A stretch of 5,421 nt of DNA from Erysipelotrichaceae bacterium (GTDB taxonomy: Bacteria > Bacillota_I > Bacilli_A > Erysipelotrichales > Erysipelotrichaceae): NCBI GenBank assembly GCA_900759455.1, contig CAAEVI010000069.1, positions 1-5,421 on the forward strand, in the 5' to 3' direction. A program made the translations under genes and the position numbers. Position 1 is the stretch's first letter. Each line of letters starts with the position of its first letter. Under the pieces are notes generated by a model, which was given only the letters and a program-made list of their open reading frames with translations, had not been told where the DNA came from and did no database searches. This document shows, piece by piece, positions 1 through 5,339 of the stretch.

Positions 1-12
1 AGATGTGTTCAT
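1..12 (-). CDS. 5' end of a minus-strand gene, cut by the window edge
   Basis: Read on the minus strand, an ATG at 12-10 is preceded by a consensus AGGAGG (plus positions 26-21) with an 8-nt spacer, an ideal Shine-Dalgarno arrangement. Only the codons for Met-Asn-Thr-Ser lie in the window, so the product cannot be identified. The gene runs leftward, away from the plus-strand genes, so its promoter should lie between about 27 and 200 on the minus strand. I saw no convincing -35/-10 pair there; the nearest candidates are isolated TTGAAA and TTGACT hexamers without good -10 partners. The call rests on the ribosome binding site and start codon alone. Confidence 0.5.
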
Positions 13-31
13 GTCGAATTCCTCCTGATAA

Positions 32-475
32 GATCGTTTATGCATCTTCATTCTTACCTGTTTTCAACTATTTACACATCTTTTTCTACATTCTCTCGTC
101 ATCATCGCATGCCTTTTTGCTTATGCAGTCAATAAGTGTATTTTATCTTGCTGCTCCTCAAATCAAAGCGTCATTTCGCTTTTCTTTCATTGTTATTTCA
201 ATGATGTGGCATGCGGATTACTGTTTCCGGCTTATTGTAATCTGCTGCTGGAATCCAGATATGCCTGTTTTGACCGGTTATGGAAGATCGAGCTGTTATT
301 GTTTTGCTGCGGAATCTTTTGGGAGTATGCCGCACCTCTTTTTATTTCCTATTCGATCAGTGATCCTTGGGACATCATCGCTTATATGAGCGGCGGTCTT
401 ATATATTGGCTGATGTTTTTTCACGGACAGAGAACAAAATCGTTTCATAATTCGAGAAGTATCGGAAATGTGTGA
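32..475 (+). pseudogene. Small multi-pass membrane protein frame without a usable upstream start
   Basis: This frame is open from just after a TAA at 29-31 to a TGA at 473-475, 147 codons. Hydrophobic stretches lie at about residues 15-33, 49-73, 84-105 and 113-130. The text FFHCYFND, then FPAYCNLLL, then FCCGIFWEY, then DPWDIIAYMSGGLIYW resembles a small uncharacterised membrane protein family I recall from Bacillota (FHNYxND...CGIFWE..xPL...DxxDIxAYxxGG), with VanZ-like character at the C-terminus; this is from memory. No ATG or TTG exists in the frame. The first conventional start is GTG at 206, which would remove the first membrane segment and the FHxYxND motif. An ATG at 40 lies in a different frame, so a frameshift near the N-terminus could explain the missing start. 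It is either a decayed gene or one with a rare start codon. No good ribosome binding site precedes any start. Confidence 0.4.
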
Positions 476-493
476 CGATTTTTTTGTATCGTC
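474..493 (+). other. Small hairpin between the membrane-protein frame and the GH16 gene
   Basis: GACGAT (474-479) and ATCGTC (488-493) form a perfect 6-bp inverted repeat around an 8-nt T-rich loop, starting inside the stop codon of the preceding frame. No T-run follows on the plus strand, so it is a weak terminator candidate; it would lie in the 5' leader of the GH16 mRNA if transcription starts upstream. A CATAAT hexamer at 446-451 could serve as a -10 for that gene, but I see no matching -35. Confidence 0.25.
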
Positions 494-529
494 CGGCTGT
501 AGCTGCAAAAAGAAGGAAAGGGATGATGA

Positions 530-2764
530 ATGATGAAAACAAGAAATACTTTGGCAGCTTTTTTGATCATAGGGACTATGCTTGTTTCGATGATCTGTCC
601 GTCTGCGCTTCACGCGGCCGAAATTGATGTTTTTTATGATGATTTCGACGGGGATGCTTTGAACAGCGACAAGTGGCTGGTTGCCGAAAAGGCATGGGGC
701 GGTTTTAACGGCGGCGTGGTTCCCGAAAATGTGTCGGTAGAAGATGGAAAATTAAAGCTGGAAGGGCATGGCAATTTATATGACGGGGATATCGAAGGTG
801 TTAACCATGATCTGCCCAGTGGCATCCGTACCGGCGCAGCGATTGCGACACGTGAGTATTATGCTTCCGGCAGCTATGAGGTCGTCGCGAAGATTGCCCC
901 TGTCTTGGGAGCATGCTCAGCAATGTGGACATTCGAATACGAAGAGTACGAACAGGGAACGCCGGAATATGAGGCATCCGGGGCAACGTGCCAGAACTAT
1001 ATCGTCAACCACGAAATCGATATCGAGATCCCGGGCCGGCCTTCCTCCAATGCATCACCCAGCTTTGCGTATGCTTTATGCAATTCATATACGAATGAAA
1101 ACAGAGTTACGACAAACTATACAAAACTGCCTTATGCCGTTGATGACGGAGCCTTCCATACGTATCGTTTTGACTGGCATACAGGCGATACGGATGAGCA
1201 GCCAAGAGTGGACTACTACATTGACGGCCATTTGATCTGTGTCTGCACGACCAACATTCCAACCAATGCCAGCCGGTTTTGGCTGGGAATCTGGTTTCCG
1301 AGCAGTGCGGATACGGACAAAGACGGTTACGGTGACAGCGGATGGTGCGGAACGGCTGATTTTGATACAGCGGTGTTTGAAATAGATTCGGTAAAGATCA
1401 CACCTTATCATGAAGCCGGCGATACGCCGCAGAAGGAAACGTATCCGAAATCCGGCTGGGCTGTTGATTCTTTTCCTGAAGATATCGAAGCAGAACATTT
1501 TGACCATGTGATCAACGGTGATTTTTCATCCGGCAGCGAAGGCTGGCAGCTTTTCGGCGATGCGCGGATTAACGATGGTTATGCCTGGTTGAGCTCGGGT
1601 GCACATACCGATACGATCACCCAACTGGTGCCTGTATTGCCAAAAATGACCTATACGCTGGCTGCTGATGTTGTCGCGGACGGAATCGAAGTGACGATCG
1701 GTGTCCGAAAGCCAAACGGTACGATGAGCGAAACAAAGAAAGTCTGTACGTCCGGCAGAACAACAGTTACGTTTACGACCGAATCCGGTATCAGCGAGAT
1801 GGAACTGTTTGCCGAAGTGCTGCGTTATCAAGATGACGAGAAGCCAGTCAAAGTAGATAATATCACGCTGACCAGCGGAAAAGAGCCTTTGGAAGGTGAT
1901 GCCGCTGTGGATCCTTTGCCGCCGGATGAGGACGATCCGCCGGCTTCAGATACGGAAAATCGGATTCAAAACGGATCTTTTGATGAAGGTGAACAGAGCT
2001 GGACACGGTCCGGCAGTGCCCGTATAGAGAATGGCCGTGCTTTCCTTGCTTCCGGACCAGACACAGACTGTATTTCCCAGATTGTAACGATCGAAAAAGG
2101 CAGGACCTATACACTGTCGGCCGATGTGATCAGCAGCGGGACTGAAATCGAGATCGGCGTAAACGACTATAACGGGCGTTACACTAATCTTTCAAAAACC
2201 GTTGATGCTTCCGGAAAAGTATATCTTACATTTACAGCGGCACAACATATCGATCAGGTTGAAATCTATCTGCAGGTACTTCGATACCAAGATAACGGCG
2301 TGACGGTTGCAGTTGACGATGTGACCCTTGTTTCAGAAGAAACAGTTGCAGATGAGCCTGATCCGCAGCCTCCTGCTGCAGGAGAAATCCTTAAAAACGG
2401 ATCTTTTGACGATGACGCTTACTGGAATCGGATCGGATCTGCCCAGATCGTTAATGGGAAAGCACTGCTTGCTTCCGGCAATGATACAGACATCATCGAA
2501 CAGACAGTGACACTTGAACCGTATACGACCTATATGCTGCGTGCGGATCTGCTGACTTCCGGATGTGTCGTTGACCTGATCGTTTCAGATTTCAACGGAA
2601 AGTACAGTGAAACAAAGCAATCCTATGCACGATCCGCGGCCGGAGAACTGGTATTTACGACAGGCAGTGATGCACAGGCTGTACGGATCTCGATTCATGT
2701 TCTGCGCTATCAAACGGCAGACAATACAGTTGAGGTCGATAATGCAACGCTTATCAAGATATGA
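530..2764 (+). CDS. Secreted modular glycoside hydrolase family 16 enzyme with three C-terminal carbohydrate-binding-like modules
   Basis: A 744-residue exported endo-glycosidase. Residues 1-29 form a signal peptide (KTR, a hydrophobic core, then ALHA-AE as the likely cleavage site). The GH16 beta-jelly-roll covers about 33-293, opening with FYDDFDGDALNSDKW and ending EIDSVKITPY. The family motif ExDxE is intact as E162-I-D164-I-E166; by family knowledge E162 is the nucleophile and E166 the acid/base of a retaining mechanism on a beta-glucan or beta-galactan. FHTYRFDWH (209-217) and FWLGIWFP are further GH16 landmarks. EIDIE lacks the extra residue found in laminarinase and agarase motifs (ExDxxE), but the substrate cannot be called. 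Three homologous modules follow at about 325-449, 476-602 and 618-744, separated by acidic proline-rich linkers. There is no LPxTG or other anchor, so secretion or substrate binding is expected. The start is set by the purine-rich AAGGAAAGG at 514-522 and the signal peptide; the second ATG (533) is equally possible. It appears to be transcribed alone. Confidence 0.9.
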   Translation: MMKTRNTLAAFLIIGTMLVSMICPSALHAAEIDVFYDDFDGDALNSDKWLVAEKAWGGFNGGVVPENVSVEDGKLKLEGHGNLYDGDIEGVNHDLPSGIRTGAAIATREYYASGSYEVVAKIAPVLGACSAMWTFEYEEYEQGTPEYEASGATCQNYIVNHEIDIEIPGRPSSNASPSFAYALCNSYTNENRVTTNYTKLPYAVDDGAFHTYRFDWHTGDTDEQPRVDYYIDGHLICVCTTNIPTNASRFWLGIWFPSSADTDKDGYGDSGWCGTADFDTAVFEIDSVKITPYHEAGDTPQKETYPKSGWAVDSFPEDIEAEHFDHVINGDFSSGSEGWQLFGDARINDGYAWLSSGAHTDTITQLVPVLPKMTYTLAADVVADGIEVTIGVRKPNGTMSETKKVCTSGRTTVTFTTESGISEMELFAEVLRYQDDEKPVKVDNITLTSGKEPLEGDAAVDPLPPDEDDPPASDTENRIQNGSFDEGEQSWTRSGSARIENGRAFLASGPDTDCISQIVTIEKGRTYTLSADVISSGTEIEIGVNDYNGRYTNLSKTVDASGKVYLTFTAAQHIDQVEIYLQVLRYQDNGVTVAVDDVTLVSEETVADEPDPQPPAAGEILKNGSFDDDAYWNRIGSAQIVNGKALLASGNDTDIIEQTVTLEPYTTYMLRADLLTSGCVVDLIVSDFNGKYSETKQSYARSAAGELVFTTGSDAQAVRISIHVLRYQTADNTVEVDNATLIKI
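1502..2761 (+). repeat. Three tandem homologous carbohydrate-binding-like modules in the GH16 protein
   Basis: The modules lie at about 1502-1876, 1955-2335 and 2381-2761. Each begins with NG(D/S)F, followed by a short W-containing strand, SGxxTDxIxQ, TYxLxAD, a strand rich in V/I, and ends V(D)(D/N)xTL. This pattern is typical of galactose-binding-like beta-sandwich modules such as CBM4/9 (Pfam CBM_4_9); family assignment is by eye. Every module carries VLRYQ near its end (residues 430-434, 583-587 and 724-728), a signature I do not associate with a named CBM family. The copies have diverged in DNA sequence, so duplication is not recent. The first linker (about 450-475) and the second (about 603-617) are rich in D, E and P. 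Confidence 0.75.
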
Positions 2765-2790
2765 TGATACTGATTGATTCATAAGCAAAC

Positions 2791-2836
2791 TAAATAGTGG
2801 ATCTCTGTGTAATGCAAAATAGAGATCCACTATTTA
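2791..2836 (+). terminator. Perfect 16-bp inverted repeat after the GH16 gene, possible terminator
   Basis: TAAATAGTGGATCTCT (2791-2806) is perfectly complementary to 2821-2836, with a 14-nt loop that can add a G-U and a U-A pair. It starts 26 bp after the GH16 stop codon, where a terminator is expected. There is only a short T-run (TATTTA) and no U-tract after the stem on either strand, so an intrinsic terminator is not certain. The perfect arms and the direct repeat around the right arm also fit a mobile-element end or a dispersed palindromic repeat. Confidence 0.45.
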
Positions 2837-2846
2837 ATGCAAAATA
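2810..2846. repeat. 12-bp direct repeat flanking the right arm of the palindrome
   Basis: TAATGCAAAATA occurs at 2810-2821 and again at 2835-2846, a 25-bp period, so the right stem arm (GAGATCCACTATT) is bracketed by identical 12-mers. A simple terminator does not require this; it looks like a structured repeat unit or slippage duplication. Confidence 0.6.
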
Positions 2847-2881
2847 AGTGATGTATGCTTCCGGCATATATTTATTTTGAT

Positions 2882-2910
2882 TTGTTTTTATCCTGTGTTT
2901 TTCATATATG
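2882..2910 (+). promoter_or_regulatory. Possible sigma-70-type promoter for the HTH/ankyrin-like gene
   Basis: TTGTTT (2882-2887) and TATATG (2905-2910) are separated by 17 bp, about 60 bp before the chosen start of the regulator. The hexamers match the consensus at 3 and 4 of 6 positions, so this is a modest prediction. A short inverted repeat, TATGC-ttccg-GCATA (2854-2868), lies just upstream and could be an operator. Confidence 0.3.
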
Positions 2911-2968
2911 CAAATCTAAGATAGGATTCATAGGGATGTTGCTATACAATGATAGCGGGGGTGGTAAG

Positions 2969-4261
2969 ATGCTTAAGAAAGCCGGAGACTTGTTGATTGG
3001 AAAACATTTAGCAAAATTGATCGACACAAAATATGAATCAAGAAGACAATTTGTAAAAGAATATCTGAAACTGGAAAGTGACGATGTTGATGATCATAAT
3101 ATAACGAACATGAGCAATCGTCTGTCCCAGATCCTGAATGGAAATAAATCCATCCAGACGTATGATCTGCCAATCTTCAGTACTCTTTTGGATATTTCAA
3201 TCGAGGAGATCCTTAGCGGCGGCACATACCGTGCAGCTTTTGCTGATCGCATCACAAACTATCGAATCGCAGCTTCAAAAGATAAATCGGAATGGGAACG
3301 TTACCTTCAAATGAAGGAGCAGATCATTCTGAATGCCGATGAATACGGAAAAACAGTCCTGGATTATGCTTTGGAGTTCGAGAACTATGATTTTATGAAA
3401 TTCTTAATGGAACAGGGCCATATTCAATTTGTCGGACCTAGAAAATCAAGCGATTTTTCTGGTAATTTCGGGGCTCGTACAACGATTGAAAACAATCAAA
3501 AGCTTTATCATAACTTGAATACGTTAAACGGTGATATAAAAAGTAAGGTAAACCTGAGAGGAAGACTGATCGCGCTCGCTGTAAAACAAAATGATGCGGA
3601 TATGCTGAAAGAACTTCGTGCAAGAGAGATTCCTGTTTTATATGATGGAATGAATGGAGGAAACGGAACAATAGGCAAAGATGATTATTATATGCCGGAG
3701 CTTCAGAATGCGTTGCTGGATGCAGATGATGATATCATCCATTATTTTTCACAGGAATATGAGATTACCGATAATAGGAACGTGGTCAATCGATATATCT
3801 ATCCGTTTATCGGGAATCTGATCGATCAGATGCTGGAAAAACGAAAGGAAGATGCGGCAAAAAAACTTCTTGAAGGAGCACTTGAACATAATCGTTATGT
3901 ATATGAGGGACTAAAGGAACGGATGGATTATGTCTCATATATTTATAAGCAGAAGGAACTGGCATATAAATATGCATGTGCAAAAAATGAGCAGTTTGAA
4001 CAAAAGGAAGATATTTCGTTGTCTGAAGATGAGAAAGAATTGATCAGAAAAACAACAAAAGAAGGTTTGTATTATTATAAAAATGAAGATTTTGTCAGAT
4101 ATCTTGTAATGGTACCGAATCATAATCCGCTTCTGCATAAAAATATAATTTCGGATTATGTACAAGTTCGCAGTGCCTCAAACAATGCCGCTATACAGCG
4201 ACTGATTACAGAAGTAAATGAATTGTACGAAAAAATCAATACAATAGAACCAAACATTTAA
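2969..4261 (+). CDS. XRE-like helix-turn-helix protein with ankyrin-like alpha-solenoid C-terminus
   Basis: A 430-residue, probably cytoplasmic protein. The frame is open from 2855, but the ATG at 2969 is chosen because it follows a strong purine-rich AGCGGGGGTGG site (2954-2964); the upstream extension looks like translated promoter DNA. Residues about 10-83 resemble a Cro/C1-type HTH domain: a basic helix (SRRQFVKEYL), then NMSNRLSQILNGNKSIQTYD, then LLDISIEEILSGG, the usual end of an XRE domain. Residues 124-150 (DEYGKTVLDYALEFENYDFMK and following) fit one ankyrin repeat, residues 197-222 (LRGRLIALAVKQNDADMLKEL) fit a second, and 241-265 may be a third, degenerate one. The remainder is helical and charged up to EPNI. 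No enzyme motif is seen. The fold pairing suggests a transcriptional regulator or sensor with a protein-interaction tail; I recall similar unnamed proteins in gut Clostridia but cannot verify this. It probably forms an operon with the 58-residue gene 11 nt downstream. Confidence 0.8.
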   Translation: MLKKAGDLLIGKHLAKLIDTKYESRRQFVKEYLKLESDDVDDHNITNMSNRLSQILNGNKSIQTYDLPIFSTLLDISIEEILSGGTYRAAFADRITNYRIAASKDKSEWERYLQMKEQIILNADEYGKTVLDYALEFENYDFMKFLMEQGHIQFVGPRKSSDFSGNFGARTTIENNQKLYHNLNTLNGDIKSKVNLRGRLIALAVKQNDADMLKELRAREIPVLYDGMNGGNGTIGKDDYYMPELQNALLDADDDIIHYFSQEYEITDNRNVVNRYIYPFIGNLIDQMLEKRKEDAAKKLLEGALEHNRYVYEGLKERMDYVSYIYKQKELAYKYACAKNEQFEQKEDISLSEDEKELIRKTTKEGLYYYKNEDFVRYLVMVPNHNPLLHKNIISDYVQVRSASNNAAIQRLITEVNELYEKINTIEPNI

Positions 4262-4272
4262 AAGAAAGAAAA

Positions 4273-4449
4273 ATGATGAGAAAACGATTATTTGATCACA
4301 AAGACGAAGATTATGCACAGATGATATCTGACAATATGGCAATGAACTCGGATAGAGATTTGATGCTGTGTATGGGAGAGCATATGGCAATGGATTTGGA
4401 TTCAGGCGAGCTGCATTTGGTATCAGAATGGTCAGATGATGAAGAATAA
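4273..4449 (+). CDS. 58-residue acidic, methionine-rich small protein paired with the HTH/ankyrin-like gene
   Basis: The ATG at 4273 lies 11 nt after the upstream stop codon, with a purine-rich AAAGAAAG as a weak ribosome binding site; an ATG at 4276 is the alternative start. The 58 residues begin MMRKRLFDHKDEDYAQM and end SEWSDDEE. By my count there are 16 Asp/Glu against 5 Lys/Arg (net about -11) and nine Met. There is no signal peptide or membrane segment. An internal repeat is visible: DNMAMNSDRDL (residues 20-30) and EHMAMDLDSGEL (36-47), backed by an 11-bp DNA repeat, ATATGGCAATG, 48 bp apart (4334 and 4382). A terminator follows at once, so this gene closes the transcript. The function is unknown. 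The acidity and linkage suggest a partner or DNA-mimic modulator of the upstream HTH protein (inference). The repeat, exact operon placement and immediate terminator argue that it is real despite its size. Confidence 0.65.
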   Translation: MMRKRLFDHKDEDYAQMISDNMAMNSDRDLMLCMGEHMAMDLDSGELHLVSEWSDDEE

Positions 4450-4454
4450 TGAGC

Positions 4455-4483
4455 AAGGCTGTCTTTTAGCGAGACAGCTTTTT
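4455..4483 (+). terminator. Intrinsic terminator closing the HTH/mini-protein operon
   Basis: GCTGTCT (4458-4464) pairs with AGACAGC (4472-4478). The stem extends outward through a G-U and two A-U pairs, and a TTTTT run (4479-4483) follows directly. It lies 5 bp after the stop codon of the 58-residue gene. Confidence 0.85.
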
Positions 4484-4499
4484 AGTTTTGGATTTTCTG

Positions 4500-4508
4500 T
4501 GTTAAAAT
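4500..4508 (+). promoter_or_regulatory. Extended -10 promoter in front of the truncated phosphatase gene
   Basis: TGTTAAAAT matches the extended -10 consensus TGnTATAAT at all but one position. The -35 region (about 4480-4485) is T-rich and poor, which extended -10 promoters tolerate. It lies directly after the terminator and about 40 bp before a well-placed ribosome binding site and ATG, which supports a real promoter for the gene that once started at 4549. Confidence 0.45.
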
Positions 4509-4548
4509 GTTTGTGTAATCATTTAAAATAAAACAGGGAGTAATGTAC

Positions 4549-4587
4549 ATGGTGAGAATTTTGTTTATATGCCACGGCAATACATAA
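4549..4587 (+). pseudogene. Start of a low-molecular-weight protein tyrosine phosphatase gene, broken after 12 codons
   Basis: AGGGAG (4535-4540) sits 8 nt before the ATG at 4549. The frame reads MVRILFICHGNT and then TAA (4585-4587). Low-molecular-weight protein tyrosine phosphatases begin with this text: a short first beta-strand leading into the active-site loop CxGNxCRS, where the first Cys is the nucleophile. The reading therefore stops in the middle of the catalytic P-loop, and the CRSPMAE continuation is missing in all three frames of the following sequence. A 12-residue product could not be active. The likely history is a deletion, insertion or recombination joining this gene start to unrelated AT-rich DNA near 4582. 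The match is short, but the ribosome binding site, promoter and start agree with it. Confidence 0.6.
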
Positions 4588-5062
4588 ATTCTAATTCAAA
4601 ATTCCCTGATATTACTTTGTTTTTGGAAGCAGAATAAAACAATTTACTACTAGTTAAAATTAATTGTCTCGCCACGATACTTCTCATATAATTCTATAAT
4701 AAATTTAAGACATAATCATAAAAATATTCCTTTAGTACAATCGACCAATGCGTTGATGGCACTTAAAAACATAGAAAATTATTGATAAATATGATGTTCT
4801 TAATAATATAGAAAGATTTTATCGTATGATAAAAATAAGCTTTATTTGTTACGACAGGAGTTACAGAGAGAGTTACCTGGTGGCTTCTGGCATCTGAAAT
4901 GTGGCAAATCGAGGCAAAAAGGCAGAAGGCAACTACGATTTTACTACTACTGAGGAAAGAACAGTGGATAATATGAAAGTTTTGATCCGGGAGAGTCAAT
5001 GGTATCTGCTGTTTTTTTGTATTCTTCCGATAAAAGCTAAATATTATTCCGATAATTAGGAT
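4588..5062 (+). other. AT-rich stretch with broken reading frames, no intact gene
   Basis: No intact gene, RNA gene or clear mobile element is seen in these 475 bp. Two stretches have coding-like text without proper starts. The first, 4654-4782 (43 codons between stops), ends IPLVQSTNALMALKNIENY. The second frame, 4775-5056, is open apart from one TGA at 4895-4897 and includes RESYLVASGI before that stop and EGNYDFTTTEERTVDNMKVL after it. I recognise neither. They look like remnants of one or two decayed genes and agree with the truncated genes on either side. The minus-strand frame over 4763-4999 has no ribosome binding site or recognisable domain and is not called. Confidence 0.5.
5025..5055. 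repeat. Two direct TTCCGATAA repeats, 22 bp apart
   Basis: TTCCGATAA occurs at 5025-5033 and 5047-5055, both within the similar context ATT-n-TTCCGATAA. The 22-bp spacing is about two helical turns, which puts both copies on the same DNA face. They lie just before the small HTH gene; a weak promoter pair, TTGTAT (5017-5022) and TATTAT (5042-5047), is interleaved with them. This fits an operator, but no binder is known. Confidence 0.5.
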
Positions 5063-5098
5063 ATGTTATTAATTAAGCGAGGCGAAATACTTATATAT

Positions 5099-5329
5099 AT
5101 GTCAGTGAAACAAGCGTCAGAGAAATGGGGAATTTCAGATAGAAGAGTACGAATTTTATGCTCAGAAGGAAAAATCCAGAGATTTATCCGTGTGGGGTGT
5201 AATTGGAAGATTCCGGAAGAGCCAAAAAAACCGGAGGATGGTCTATATAGGTCTGCAGAAAGTCTGTTAGAGATGATTGACCGAAAGAAAAAGGAATTGG
5301 ATACCAGGCGCCCATTGACAGAAGGATAA
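5099..5329 (+). CDS. Small HTH DNA-binding protein, likely the N-terminal remnant of a Fic-family protein
   Basis: A 76-residue product if started at ATG 5099; the frame is open from ATG 5063, which would add 12 residues. Neither start has a well-spaced ribosome binding site: GAGGCG at 5079-5084 is far from 5099, and AGG at 5058-5060 is too close to 5063. The family text begins near YMSVKQASEKWGISDRRVR, so 5099 is preferred. Residues 2-41 form a MerR/excisionase-like winged HTH ending in the wing VGCNWKIPEEPKKP. The next part, SAESLLEMIDRKKKELDTRR then PLTEG, matches from memory the linker that leads into the Fic domain (usually continuing GEVERLxEEF...YNSNAIEGNTLT). Here a TAA follows PLTEG and no Fic HPFxxGNGR motif is present up to the window end. 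It could act as a free DNA-binding protein, or be a non-functional relic. Confidence 0.65.
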   Translation: MSVKQASEKWGISDRRVRILCSEGKIQRFIRVGCNWKIPEEPKKPEDGLYRSAESLLEMIDRKKKELDTRRPLTEG

Positions 5330-5339
5330 TATTGTCAAT
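5314..5339. repeat. 7-bp inverted repeat at the truncation point of the Fic-like gene
   Basis: ATTGACA (5314-5320) and TGTCAAT (5333-5339) are perfect inverted copies with a 12-bp spacer that contains the TAA stop of the HTH gene. There is no T-run, so it is not an obvious terminator. Its place exactly where homology to Fic proteins appears to end suggests a recombination or insertion footprint, or a chance palindrome. Confidence 0.35.

Noticed and set aside
3..389. 128-codon plus-strand frame from ATG 3
   Set aside because: It overlaps the membrane-protein frame, has no ribosome binding site and no recognisable text, and its start sits on the minus-strand gene's start region. It is most likely a shadow frame.
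1085..1507. 140-codon minus-strand frame inside the GH16 gene
   Set aside because: It is antisense to an unambiguous catalytic domain and has no ribosome binding site or domain; it is a shadow of the coding bias.
2851..2870. TATGCTTCCGGC, similar to part of the E. coli lac promoter
   Set aside because: The similarity is a 12-bp coincidence. The -35 and -10 hexamers that flank this text in lac are not present at the right spacing.
2855..2968. 38-residue N-terminal extension of the HTH/ankyrin-like protein
   Set aside because: It reads through the predicted promoter and operator region, has no ribosome binding site at 2855, and does not look like part of the HTH domain. The ATG at 2969 follows a strong purine-rich site.
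4763..4999. 78-codon minus-strand frame
   Set aside because: There is no ribosome binding site or family resemblance, and the plus strand of the same stretch shows more protein-like text.
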